This document shows, in pieces, positions 33,776 through 42,070 of a DNA stretch of 57,722 nucleotides. The translations under genes were made by a program, and so were the position numbers. Source of the DNA: CAZISM01 sp964541895 (GTDB lineage Bacteria; Zhuqueibacterota; Zhuqueibacteria; Residuimicrobiales; Residuimicrobiaceae); contig CAZISM010000021.1 of assembly GCA_964541895.1 (NCBI GenBank), forward strand, positions 1 to 57,722, given 5' to 3'. Positions within the stretch are counted from its first letter, which is position 1; each line of letters begins with the position of its first letter. The notes beneath the pieces are model-generated. The model saw only the letters and a program-made list of their open reading frames with translations. It searched no databases and was not told the DNA's origin.

Positions 33776-34324
33776 ATGAGCCGATATCGGATACTATGGA
33801 TCTCACTGGCTGTCTTTATCGCGGATCAGGTCAGCAAATGGATCGTGCAGGCTAATATGGAGCTGCATGCTTCTGTGATGGTCCTGGGCGATTTTTTCCG
33901 CCTGACCTATGTTGAAAATCCCGGTATGGCGTTCGGGATCCAGCTGGGCAATAACCTGTTCTTTACGATTTTTGCCCTGTTTGCCAGTTTTGCCATCGTC
34001 TATTATCTGCTGCAGCTGCGTCCGGAGCAAAAGCTGGCCCGCCTGGCGCTGGCGTTGATCCTGGGCGGTGCCCTGGGCAATTTGCTCGATCGCATGCTGC
34101 GCGGCAAGGTGGTGGACTTTTTTGATGTTGAATTTTTTGACGTTCATATTCCGGCTTTCAATCTGGCCCTGGTGCGCTTCCCCGGCTATGAGCTGGAGCG
34201 TTGGCCGGTGTTCAATATTGCGGATATGGCCGTAACCGTGGGTATGGTTTTTCTGCTGGTCGTCATTCTGTTCGAGAAGGAAGAGGATGCCAGGCCGGCT
34301 GCGGACGGCGAGATGATCCGGTAG
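33776..34324 (+). CDS. lspA: lipoprotein signal peptidase (signal peptidase II)
   Basis: 182 aa inner-membrane aspartyl protease that removes lipoprotein signal peptides. Four membrane helices. Conserved boxes are DQVSKW near residue 17-22, VENPGMAFG, GGALGNLLDRMLRGKVVDFFDV with catalytic Asp, and FNIADMAVTVG with the second catalytic Asp. A short insertion around FDVHIPAFNLALVRFPGYE makes it slightly longer than E. coli LspA (164 aa). It starts 3 nt after the DksA-like stop, so the pair is coupled. Its product would process the lipoprotein at 27701. Confidence 0.96.
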   Translation: MSRYRILWISLAVFIADQVSKWIVQANMELHASVMVLGDFFRLTYVENPGMAFGIQLGNNLFFTIFALFASFAIVYYLLQLRPEQKLARLALALILGGALGNLLDRMLRGKVVDFFDVEFFDVHIPAFNLALVRFPGYELERWPVFNIADMAVTVGMVFLLVVILFEKEEDARPAADGEMIR

Positions 34325-34344
34325 TTTTTTCGTTCGGAGGTCCA

Positions 34345-35190
34345 ATGCGTTGGACAGGCAGAAGAGAAAGCGGCAATGTTGAAGACCAGCGCGGCCGGGC
34401 GCCGCGGCGGATGGTGGGCGGCGGGATCGGCATGCTGGTCATCCTCCTCATTGTCTGGTTGCTGGGCGGCGATCCCATGCAGATGCTGCAGCAGATGCCG
34501 GCGGGCGATGAGAACACTGTATCCACGCCGGCGATCAATCCCGCAGAGGATAAACTGGCGCGATTTGTTTCCGTCGTCCTCGCCGATACCGAGGACGCCT
34601 GGAATCTGCTGTTTCAGCAGAGCGGTCGCCATTATCGCGAACCCAAGCTGGTTTTGTTCAGCGAGGCCGTACAGTCGGCCTGCGGCTACTCGGGAGCGGC
34701 GACCGGGCCGTTTTACTGCCCGGCCGATGAAAAAGTCTACCTGGACCTAACTTTCTTTGACGAGCTCCGGCAACGTTTCCAGGCGCCCGGCGATTTTGCC
34801 ATGGCCTATGTCATCGCGCACGAGGTAGGGCACCACGTGCAAAAGCTCCTCGGCATCACCGACCAGGTCATGGCGCTGCAGGATCGCCTGTCGCAGCAGG
34901 AATTCAACACGTATCTGGTTCGCCTGGAACTGCAGGCGGACTTTTTTGCCGGCGTCTGGGCACATCATGCCCAACGCTTGAACAATGTGCTCGAGCCGGG
35001 CGATATCGAAGAAGCGCTGAACGCGGCCAGTGCGGTCGGTGACGATCGTATCCAGAAAAAAAGCCGCGGCTATGTGGTGCCGGATGCGTTTACCCACGGC
35101 ACCTCTGCGCAACGCATGCGCTGGTTTAAAAAGGGGTTCGAATCCGGCGATATCAGCCAGGGCGATACCTTTTCCGCACAAGTGCTCTAG
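34345..35190 (+). CDS. ypfJ: neutral zinc metallopeptidase, YpfJ family
   Basis: 281 aa. A cytosolic basic N-terminus is followed by one membrane helix (GIGMLVILLIVWLLGG), so the catalytic domain is probably periplasmic. The zinc motif HEVGHH (HExxH) is clear, with GYSGAATGPFYCP upstream and ELQADFFAGVWAHH downstream supplying the third ligand, as in YpfJ (Pfam zinc peptidase family). The ATG at 34345 follows GGAGG; the open frame back to 34201 is inside lspA. Substrate unknown. Confidence 0.93.
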   Translation: MRWTGRRESGNVEDQRGRAPRRMVGGGIGMLVILLIVWLLGGDPMQMLQQMPAGDENTVSTPAINPAEDKLARFVSVVLADTEDAWNLLFQQSGRHYREPKLVLFSEAVQSACGYSGAATGPFYCPADEKVYLDLTFFDELRQRFQAPGDFAMAYVIAHEVGHHVQKLLGITDQVMALQDRLSQQEFNTYLVRLELQADFFAGVWAHHAQRLNNVLEPGDIEEALNAASAVGDDRIQKKSRGYVVPDAFTHGTSAQRMRWFKKGFESGDISQGDTFSAQVL

Positions 35191-35429
35191 GAGCCTGCAG
35201 GACTCGTTTGTTCCCGGGTCCATCAAGGTCTTGTCGATTAGAAATGGCTTTGCCATTAAAAAATATTTCTCAAGCGATTGTATGTGTATTGTATTCTTTG
35301 CGTCTTGTCTGTGTATTTAGCCTATGATATCAATTGGTTAGACATTGGATTGGCTGATAAAAGCCAAATTTACAGATGTTGATCGGGTGATCCATGTGGC
35401 ATACGACTTGATAATGGAGCAATGGCCAA
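35191..35429. other. intergenic boundary of the low-GC patch
   Basis: No gene seen. Base composition drops sharply here. Two small hairpins are present: AATGGC/GCCATT around 35242-35257 and TTGGCT/AGCCAA around 35352-35370. It separates GC-rich housekeeping genes from the low-GC flippase/glycosyltransferase pair. Confidence 0.5.
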
Positions 35430-36905
35430 ATTAAAAAGCTAATAAAAGCGACAGCCCTTTCAGGCACTTCGAGCGTGCTTAACACTCTGGTCAATATCGG
35501 AAAGATCAAAGTCCTGGCGATAACTTTGGGCCCTCAGGGAGTTGGCCTCCTCTCTCAATTGAACAATTTTTTTCAGGTATTATCCATAGCAACTTCTCTG
35601 GGTCTCAATGTTGGCGTTACAAGAAATATAGCGGAGTACAGTGCCGCATCCCGGAAAAAGAGCATTTTGGATCTCATAAGCACCGTGACGCTCGTCTTGT
35701 CGGGCGTACTGGCCGTTTCGGTTGTAATCGGAACCATTTTTTCTTCCCGCATAGCCCACCTGATCCTCGATAACAGCGGTTACTATTATTTCATCATAAT
35801 AACGTTGACAGCATTGCCGTTCATCGTATTCTACAATTTTATTCGATCCATCTTTACCGGTCTCCTGGAAATAAAACCCTATGTTCTGGTTGGAGTGCTG
35901 AGCGCGGTTCTGGGATTGGTTGCTTTGGTGCCCTTTGTGCTCCTATATAACCTGCAGGGTGCCGTATGGCATCTGCTTTTTTATTCGGCAGGCAGTTTTG
36001 GACTGGCCGTTTATTTTTTCAGTAAACTCAGAACAAAGCATTTCGCGGAGTATGAGCGGATTTTGCATATAGATCGGCAAATCATAAAGGGGCTTCTGAA
36101 AATCGGCGCTACCAGCCTCATCGCAGGAACGTTTACCTCCCTCTCCCTTCTTTTGTTGAGGTCGCTGATAATAGGCAGCTTGGGTCTTAAATCTGCCGGC
36201 GTGTTCGCGGCCGTTCTGGCGATGTCAGGCCAATCCATCATCGTCATTACTGATTCAATTGGAACCTATGCACTTCCTAATTTGAGCTCTCTGAAATCGA
36301 ATAAGGACATCCATGATGAGCTCAACCAAATATTGAGGTTGGCCGTTGTCCTCTCTACTCCCGTTATATTAGCCTTTTTCATGCTAAAAGAGCTGGTGAT
36401 TACCCTCTTTTATTCGTCCGAATTTTTGGAGGCAACAAAGTTAATTGGCATCCAGCTCTTTGGAGAATTTTTTAAGGCGGTGGGTTGGTCGATGGGTATC
36501 GCTTTGCTTCCCCTCAAGCGCCTAAAAGCCATTGTGGCGATTGATGTGGCTTGGAGCATTTTGTATATTGGCATATCCTATTTTACCCTTAGTCGGTTTG
36601 GACTCTTGGGAGCCGTCGTTGCTTACTTGATCTGCTATGTGCTCCATGTGGCGGCGAATTACCTGTATCTGAAAAGAATAATACATTTTTCGATATGGGC
36701 ACAAAACCAAAAGCTGTTGGCGGTTTCTGTTTCATTGTTGGGTTTCGTTGTATTTTTCCTGCGGCCTGCGGTTGAGTGCTATTTGTTTACGGCTGTATTA
36801 GCAGGCCTTTGGGTAAAGATAGCGATTAGAAATGCGGAAATGATGATGGTATGGGAAAAAGCCAAAAACTTTTTAAACAAAAGCTTGAAATCAGCAAAGG
36901 ATTAA
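35430..36905 (+). CDS. second Wzx-like flippase, apparent ATT start, low GC
   Basis: 491 aa from the ATT at 35430, paralogous end to end to the flippase at 19720: KATALSG, FFTGLLEIK, FKAVGWSMGIALLPLKRLKA and GLLGAVVAYL are shared. About twelve membrane spans. Between the in-frame stop at 35412 and the GTG at 35475 there is no ATG, GTG or TTG, yet conservation with the paralogue runs through that segment (IKKLIKATALSGTSS). GGAG at 35416-35419 lies 10 nt before the ATT. An ATG at 35422 is one base out of frame and would meet a stop after six codons. GC is about 40-45% against 55-60% nearby, suggesting recent acquisition. Confidence 0.82.
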   Translation: MKKLIKATALSGTSSVLNTLVNIGKIKVLAITLGPQGVGLLSQLNNFFQVLSIATSLGLNVGVTRNIAEYSAASRKKSILDLISTVTLVLSGVLAVSVVIGTIFSSRIAHLILDNSGYYYFIIITLTALPFIVFYNFIRSIFTGLLEIKPYVLVGVLSAVLGLVALVPFVLLYNLQGAVWHLLFYSAGSFGLAVYFFSKLRTKHFAEYERILHIDRQIIKGLLKIGATSLIAGTFTSLSLLLLRSLIIGSLGLKSAGVFAAVLAMSGQSIIVITDSIGTYALPNLSSLKSNKDIHDELNQILRLAVVLSTPVILAFFMLKELVITLFYSSEFLEATKLIGIQLFGEFFKAVGWSMGIALLPLKRLKAIVAIDVAWSILYIGISYFTLSRFGLLGAVVAYLICYVLHVAANYLYLKRIIHFSIWAQNQKLLAVSVSLLGFVVFFLRPAVECYLFTAVLAGLWVKIAIRNAEMMMVWEKAKNFLNKSLKSAKD

Positions 36906-36933
36906 TGGCTTTAACAACAAACAGGCGAGTCGC

Positions 36934-37701
36934 ATGACAGCACCAAAGATATCAATCATCACTCCTTCATATAATCAGGTGGATTATATCGAAAAAGCTA
37001 TCGCAAGTGTTCTCAGCCAAAGTTATGCCAATAAGGAACAGATCATCGTCGATGGCGGATCAACAGATGGCACGTTGAACATATTGAAAAAATATAATGG
37101 CATAAAGTGGCTATCCGAAAAGGACAATGGTCAATCGCATGCTTTTAACAAGGGATTTGCTTTAGCGGATGGTGAAATAATCGGCTGGCTAAATTCCGAC
37201 GACATCTATGATAAAGAAGTATTTACCATGGTCGCCGACGCTTTTATCAATAACACAAACGTGATTGCTGTGTATGGGGGATGTACCATAATTGATAAAC
37301 ATGACAATATCGTGGAAGAGATTCCTGTTCCGGATTGCAGTTTTAAATCGATGTTACGCAAAGGATATTCAGTCATCGCCCAACCCTCCGTATTTATAAA
37401 ACGGAAGTACCTGGCGGAAGAGAGGGTGGTCCTTAATGAAAAGCTGAATTATTCAATGGATTATGATCTCTTTTTAAGATTACTCAGGAAGGGGCCGTTT
37501 TTAAGAATCAATAGAAACATTTCCTTTTTTCGGATCCATGATGCCAGCAAAACTCAAGTTTCAGCTGTTAAAATGCGGGAGGAAAGCTATCGCGTCAGCA
37601 AAACGTATGGTGGCAATGCGTTTGTTTTGGATGTCAAGTTGTTGATAGATAAGGTGCGTCACAGTCCGCAAGGCAGATTTATTATGAACCGGTTGAAATA
37701 A
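36934..37701 (+). CDS. family 2 glycosyltransferase, low GC
   Basis: 255 aa. KISIITPSYNQVDYIEKAI and IIVDGGSTDGT form the nucleotide-binding half; GWLNSDDIYDK carries the metal-binding acidic site and NYSMDYDLFLRLL the likely catalytic Asp. This is the short WcaA/WfgS-like group seen in polysaccharide loci. It follows the flippase by 28 nt and shares its low GC and AT-rich codon use. No membrane helix. The two genes look like a fragment of a transferred polysaccharide cluster, since other locus components are missing around them. Confidence 0.87.
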   Translation: MTAPKISIITPSYNQVDYIEKAIASVLSQSYANKEQIIVDGGSTDGTLNILKKYNGIKWLSEKDNGQSHAFNKGFALADGEIIGWLNSDDIYDKEVFTMVADAFINNTNVIAVYGGCTIIDKHDNIVEEIPVPDCSFKSMLRKGYSVIAQPSVFIKRKYLAEERVVLNEKLNYSMDYDLFLRLLRKGPFLRINRNISFFRIHDASKTQVSAVKMREESYRVSKTYGGNAFVLDVKLLIDKVRHSPQGRFIMNRLK

Positions 37702-38208
37702 TGCAGTCCTCCAATTTTGCATGGGCTAACGTGTTTCTCGAAACCATGCTGCGGAAATCCATATGCTAAAGCAGACGTTTCTGCGACCGGAGACAAACAG
37801 CAATATTCCGTAAACTTTTACGATACGCCAGTTGAGCGAATGCGATACAATAACACTGATCAACGCAGGAAAATGTTTTGACTTTATGCGCTCCCTTATA
37901 CTTTTCAACACAGCGACGAAATGCCTTGATCGGGAAAAAACTAAAAGCTGCAAATAACGCTGGTTCCTTAATTCATTTTACCATTCCTGCTTGGTAAAAT
38001 ATCGATTCCGACGGAATGGCTGAATGCACAAATGTTATTTCAAATCGATCCCCGTTGATTTGTGTGGCTAGCATTTTGATATATAAAGCGTTAAGGCGTT
38101 AAATAAAAGCAACGTTGGGACAGCACCGTTTGAGACATTATCTTCGCCAGAGATCACTGATTGGCCGTTGCTATCCTGCACCTTTTTCAATATCTGGAGC
38201 CGCACAGA

Positions 38209-38241
38209 TCCTTCAGCCGCCAAAGTGCGGCGGCTTCAGGA
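38209..38241. repeat. hairpin with symmetric 2x2 internal loop
   Basis: TCCT, TC, AGCCGCC pairs with GGCGGCT, TC, AGGA: a 4-bp outer and a 7-bp inner stem around a 7-nt loop, interrupted by TC opposite TC (GA opposite GA on the other strand). It shares its design with the dispersed repeat nearby. Confidence 0.5.
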
Positions 38242-38284
38242 AGACACGGTTTTGGTTATAGGGGAAATTTTAGCAAGATCTCGG

Positions 38285-38368
38285 AACCTGTGTCATGCTG
38301 AAGCGCGCAGTTCACTGATCCTGCCACGATTGGGGTGATTGGCCGCGCTGAAGCATCTGCCCGCTGAC
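38285..38368 (+). repeat. dispersed intergenic repeat, copy 1
   Basis: Begins AACCTGTGTCATGCTGAAGC and ends with CCGCGCTGAAGCATCTG then GCTGAC after four bases. The arms ATGCT-GA-AGCGCG (38295-38307) and CGCGCT-GA-AGCAT (38344-38356) pair with tandem G-A mismatches. Copy 2 lies at 52880-52964 on the other strand with the same arms and an unrelated middle. Confidence 0.72.
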
Positions 38369-38568
38369 TGACTTTCCCGGATAGATGGTCTGGCAGCGAG
38401 GCGCTGGGGATTATTCAGGCTGTTTTGCAATCGGTTTCATTTCAGGATCTGTTCCCGCCCGCAGACGCGCTCAAGCGCGAACAATGAACACGATAGTTCC
38501 CGCCAGTCGACGCCCGGATTCTGCCAAACAGATGTTTAATAGCTTGGCAGCCCAGGCGATAAATAATA

Positions 38569-38612
38569 ATGACCTTATTACCATATATTGAAAGATAAGG
38601 TAATAAGGTCAT
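38569..38612. repeat. perfect 14-bp inverted repeat
   Basis: ATGACCTTATTACC (38569-38582) and GGTAATAAGGTCAT (38599-38612) are exact complements around a 16-nt AT-rich loop. No T-run follows. Confidence 0.65.
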
Positions 38613-38684
38613 GCCTCGTTTGGATTGTTGTCAAGTTTTCGCTTTAGCGGCTAGCCTGATCTATTTATTAACCTCAGAGATGCA

Positions 38685-38719
38685 CCCCGAGTTGCCGCAA
38701 GAACGCGGCAACTCCGGGG
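38685..38719. terminator. GC-rich stem-loop downstream of the GH172 gene
   Basis: CCCCGAGTTGCCGC (38685-38698) pairs with GCGGCAACTCCGGGG (38705-38719) with one bulged base. It lies 20 nt past the stop of the leftward GH172 gene. No clear T-run, so it may act as a 3' stabiliser or weak terminator. Confidence 0.5.
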
Positions 38720-38738
38720 TCGCTGGTTTCGCGCTTTG

Positions 38739-39890
38739 TTATCGCACTTCCAGGTAATCCTTGTCCGGCAGTTTGGGGAATTTGGCGTGGGGTTCAGTCT
38801 GGTACCAGAATGCCGTTGAGGCGATATCGTCCTGCAGGGGCAGGTAGCGGCCGCCGCTGCGCCAGCCCAGGGCCTGGATGGTCACCTTGAGATCCTTATC
38901 AAACCGGATCGGGTCCATGATGTGCCAGCGGTACAAGCCAAAGCGCTGGTTAGAGTTGTAGACGCCATCCGGTTTGATGACCTGGGAGAGGCCGGCATAG
39001 GGGGTGGTGAACACCTGATACTGTTTGGTTTCGCGGTTTTCAAAATTGTACGAGCCGCAGAAATAGTCTTCGGTGCCGGTGCCGCAGATGGTGGGAAATT
39101 TTGTATCACCGTCCATGAAGAATTTGATCTCGCCTTCGCCCCACCAACCGTTGTTGTTCACACCCCAGGCCATGTAGGTGCCGACATAGTGGCCCCAGCC
39201 TTTAACGCCGTCGAGAATGACATAGTCGGTCTTGTAGGGCAGGGGATTGCTGCGGCGGAATTGCGCATGCAGATAGGCGGCATCTTCCTGCACATCGGTC
39301 AGGGTGTAGTCGATCTGGAAAAACAGGGTCATCGGTTCTTCGTCGATGTTTTCAAAGGTGATCCTGCACGATTTTCTGAACGGCATCTCCCAGTAGCAGT
39401 TAAAGGCGCTGCCGGGATTGACGCAGATGGGCAGCGAGCTGAGCTGGCTGTACTGGCCCCAGCCGCAGGCAAAAAAATCGCCCACCGGCACTTCGATGGA
39501 GGGTTCGGTTTCGCCGTCCCAATAGACACGGATGATGGAGTACCGCCAATTGCCCGTCGGGGTCATCCAGATATGCTGAATGGCGCCCGGCCCCTGGATG
39601 GTGGCCAGGGTAAAGGTCTGTTTGGATTCGATGCGGATGCACGGTGAAATCTTCCAGCCCTGGCCCAGGTCGCGGGCGGCTTTGGCGCCGGTGCCTTCTA
39701 CGGCCATGCCGGCCTTGCCTTTTTCACCGGTAAAATTTTCCGCACTGATGGAGCGGGTTTGAGCATGGGACAGGCGTGACAGATTGCCCAGATTCATGTT
39801 CAAGCCGTTGAACCCCTTTTGCGCTGCAGCGTCCATAGTCCATAAACCTCCTGCCAGTACAAGACAATACAACACGGTTTTGTGTTTCAT
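38739..39890 (-). CDS. exported DUF2961 / GH172-family glycoside hydrolase
   Basis: 383 aa with a signal peptide (about 1-23, ending AAA). The DUF2961 core is clear: GPGAIQHIWMT, DGETEPSIEVPVGDFF, WWGEGEIKFFMDGD and TGTEDYFCGSYNF. The two Glu residues in GEGE and GTEDYF fall where the GH172 catalytic pair is expected. GH172 enzymes include alpha-D-fructofuranosidases and D-arabinofuranosidases, so the target is likely a furanoside-containing glycan outside the cell. AGGAGG lies 7 nt before the ATG at 39890. Single gene with its own leader. Confidence 0.87.
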   Translation of the reverse strand: MKHKTVLYCLVLAGGLWTMDAAAQKGFNGLNMNLGNLSRLSHAQTRSISAENFTGEKGKAGMAVEGTGAKAARDLGQGWKISPCIRIESKQTFTLATIQGPGAIQHIWMTPTGNWRYSIIRVYWDGETEPSIEVPVGDFFACGWGQYSQLSSLPICVNPGSAFNCYWEMPFRKSCRITFENIDEEPMTLFFQIDYTLTDVQEDAAYLHAQFRRSNPLPYKTDYVILDGVKGWGHYVGTYMAWGVNNNGWWGEGEIKFFMDGDTKFPTICGTGTEDYFCGSYNFENRETKQYQVFTTPYAGLSQVIKPDGVYNSNQRFGLYRWHIMDPIRFDKDLKVTIQALGWRSGGRYLPLQDDIASTAFWYQTEPHAKFPKLPDKDYLEVR

Positions 39891-40052
39891 GGTCGAACCT
39901 CCTTTGCGCTGTTGAATGGATTGCGGGAAATTACAGAAAATGAGGCTCAAGTCAAAGCAAAAACAGAAGAAAGCTGTTTTACGGGAATAATATTTTTCTT
40001 ATTTTAAAGCCACTGTGTATGGTTCATATCGAATTTGGTGAGGTGGTGGTGT

Positions 40053-41972
40053 ATGAGTGGAAGCGTTCGCGTACTGATCGTCGACAAGGATCCGCAACGG
40101 GCGGACCACATTCGCCAGGAGCTGCGTAAAGGCGGGCTCGTCACTGAGCTGGCCATTGCGGATTCTGCCAAGACCCTGGCCGATGCGTTGCAGGAACGGA
40201 CCGATGTCATCATATCCGCTTTTTTTCAGCCCGGCCTGGGCAGTCTGGATATTTTACGGTTGATCCGGGAGAAAGAGCTGGATGTGCAGCTTATCGTCGT
40301 GGCCACCAATGGCGACGAAGAGATGGCGGTAGAGTGTCTCAAGCAGGGAGCCTGCGATTACATCCCCATCGCCCACCTGTTTCGCCTTAACGATGCCATC
40401 CGCGCCGCTCTGGAAAAGGCGGAAGCGGCCCGCAGGAAAAAATATCTGGAGCGCGGCGTTCAATTCGCCCAAACCGCCTATGACCGCGCCAGCGTCGGCA
40501 TTTACTGGCTGAACGAACAGGGGCGGTTTCTCCTGGTCAATGCTTCCGGATACGTCACCCTGGGCTATACCGAAAAAGAGATGTACGGGCTTACCTTGCC
40601 GGATATTGACGTGCAATTGGACGCGGAAAAATGGCAGCAAGCGGTAACGTTCCTGCGCAAAGATCCAACCTGGAGGTTTGAGAGCCAGTTCAGAAAAAAG
40701 CATGGGGCCACCCTGCCGGTGGAGGTAACCGTTCATTATTTGAAAATGCAGGGCCAGGACTATTTTCTCGCCTATGCCCTGGACATCACCCGGCGCAAAA
40801 AGGCCGAGGAAGAGTTTCAGCGCCTGGAGAAGGAGGTCATTCAGGCCAAAAAGATGGAGGCGGTCGGCAACCTCGCCGGCGGTGTGGCGCACGAGTTCAA
40901 CAACATGCTCACCATCATTCTCTCCAGCGCCGAGCTGTTGCAGCAAAAAGCCGACCCAAAGAGCGAACAGTATCTGTTCGCCGATCAGATCGTGCGGGCC
41001 GGCCATCGCGCGGCCGCGCAGACGACGCAGCTGCTCGCGTTCAGCAAAAAACAGACCTTTGAACGCAAAGTGCTCGACCTGAACGCCATTTTGGCCGACA
41101 TGATGAAGTGGGTAAAACGTCTCATCCGCGAGAACATTACCCTCACGGCCGAGCTGAAAAAGAATATCGGTAATGTGTTGATGGATCCGGGTGAGCTGGG
41201 ACAAATTATCATCAACCTGGTCATCAACGCCAGTGATGCCATGCCGGTCGGCGGGGATCTGGCCATCGCCACCCAAAAGGTGACCTTGAACCAGAAATAC
41301 TGCCAATCCCACGTCGGCGCGCGGCCGGGCGATTTCCTGGTGATCACCGTGCAGGACAGCGGCCAGGGCATGGATGAAGCGACCCGGTTGCAGATTTTTG
41401 AGCCCTATTTTACCACCAAGTTGAGCGGCACCGGCCTGGGCTTGTCCATCGTCTATGGCATCGTGCAACAGAACGGCGGCCATATCGAGTGTGAATCGAG
41501 CAAGGGCAAGGGGACCATGTTTCGTGTCTTTTTACCGCTGGTGAAAGAACAGCAAACCAGGGCTGACAGTCCGACGGCGTTTGATCGCCTGCCGCGCGGC
41601 CGCGAAACCATCCTGCTGGTGGAAGACGAGCCCGACGTGCGCGCCATCACCCTGCGGCTTTTGGAAAATCAGGGCTACCGCGTCATCTCGGCGCAGAACG
41701 GCGTCGAAGCCCTGGCCATGCTCGATGCTCATAGGGAAGCGGTCGACCTGTTGCTGACCGATGTGATCATGCCCTATATGAACGGCGCCGAACTGGCGAA
41801 AAAAATGATGCAACACAACAAGGCGCTGAAGGTATTATACATGTCCGCCTATCCGGACGGTGAGGTCTTTGCCAGACACAACGTCAATGTCGAGGATGCT
41901 TTTTTTATCGGCAAGCCGTTCGCCGTAGAGGCCTTTATCATCAAAGTGCGTCAGGTGTTGGACAGCCGCTGA
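40053..41972 (+). CDS. hybrid sensor histidine kinase with degenerate N-terminal receiver
   Basis: 639 aa, no membrane helix, so cytosolic. Order: receiver-like domain (about 1-125), PAS domain (about 140-265; DRASVGIYWLNEQGRFLLVN), HisKA with GGVAHEFNNMLT, HATPase with NLVINASDAM, DSGQGM, FEPYFTTK and GTGLGLSIVYG, then a C-terminal receiver (VDLLLTDVIMPYMNG with the phosphoacceptor Asp, and GKPF). In the N-terminal receiver the acceptor Asp position reads Ala (DVIISAFFQPG) and the conserved Lys is missing (DYIPIAHLF), so it is probably a non-phosphorylated protein-binding module. No response regulator lies next to it. ATG 40053 follows a purine-rich GGTGAGGTGG stretch. Confidence 0.92.
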   Translation: MSGSVRVLIVDKDPQRADHIRQELRKGGLVTELAIADSAKTLADALQERTDVIISAFFQPGLGSLDILRLIREKELDVQLIVVATNGDEEMAVECLKQGACDYIPIAHLFRLNDAIRAALEKAEAARRKKYLERGVQFAQTAYDRASVGIYWLNEQGRFLLVNASGYVTLGYTEKEMYGLTLPDIDVQLDAEKWQQAVTFLRKDPTWRFESQFRKKHGATLPVEVTVHYLKMQGQDYFLAYALDITRRKKAEEEFQRLEKEVIQAKKMEAVGNLAGGVAHEFNNMLTIILSSAELLQQKADPKSEQYLFADQIVRAGHRAAAQTTQLLAFSKKQTFERKVLDLNAILADMMKWVKRLIRENITLTAELKKNIGNVLMDPGELGQIIINLVINASDAMPVGGDLAIATQKVTLNQKYCQSHVGARPGDFLVITVQDSGQGMDEATRLQIFEPYFTTKLSGTGLGLSIVYGIVQQNGGHIECESSKGKGTMFRVFLPLVKEQQTRADSPTAFDRLPRGRETILLVEDEPDVRAITLRLLENQGYRVISAQNGVEALAMLDAHREAVDLLLTDVIMPYMNGAELAKKMMQHNKALKVLYMSAYPDGEVFARHNVNVEDAFFIGKPFAVEAFIIKVRQVLDSR

Positions 41973-42070
41973 GCCTGGTTGCGGAGTGCCTGCCGGCGCG
42001 GATTTGAATATATTGATTATTGTATATTTGTAAAATTAATTGTATTTTTTGTGCTGCAGGTGATACGAAA

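Larger units (their letters stand above)
37702..38738. other. 1-kb non-coding, repeat-rich island
   Basis: No credible gene. The start stays AT-rich like the preceding glycosyltransferase and may hold decayed coding sequence on either strand. From about 38190 it carries imperfect hairpins (38209-38241), one copy of a dispersed 84-bp repeat (38285-38368), a perfect 14-bp stem (38569-38612) and a GC-rich stem-loop (38685-38719). Confidence 0.65.

Noticed and set aside
37726..37953. A 75-codon frame on the - strand, possible glycosyltransferase remnant
   Set aside because: No recognisable motif; adjacent frames look equally plausible as decayed coding sequence, so no pseudogene is called.
38385..38591. 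A 68-codon frame on the + strand in the non-coding island
   Set aside because: It crosses the left arm of the 14-bp inverted repeat, has no good ribosome site and no family resemblance.
42003..42030. A Bacteroidetes-type promoter (TTTG and TAnnTTTG) before recO
   Set aside because: TATATTTG is present, but the upstream TTTG is only 16 nt away rather than 19-21; too weak to call.
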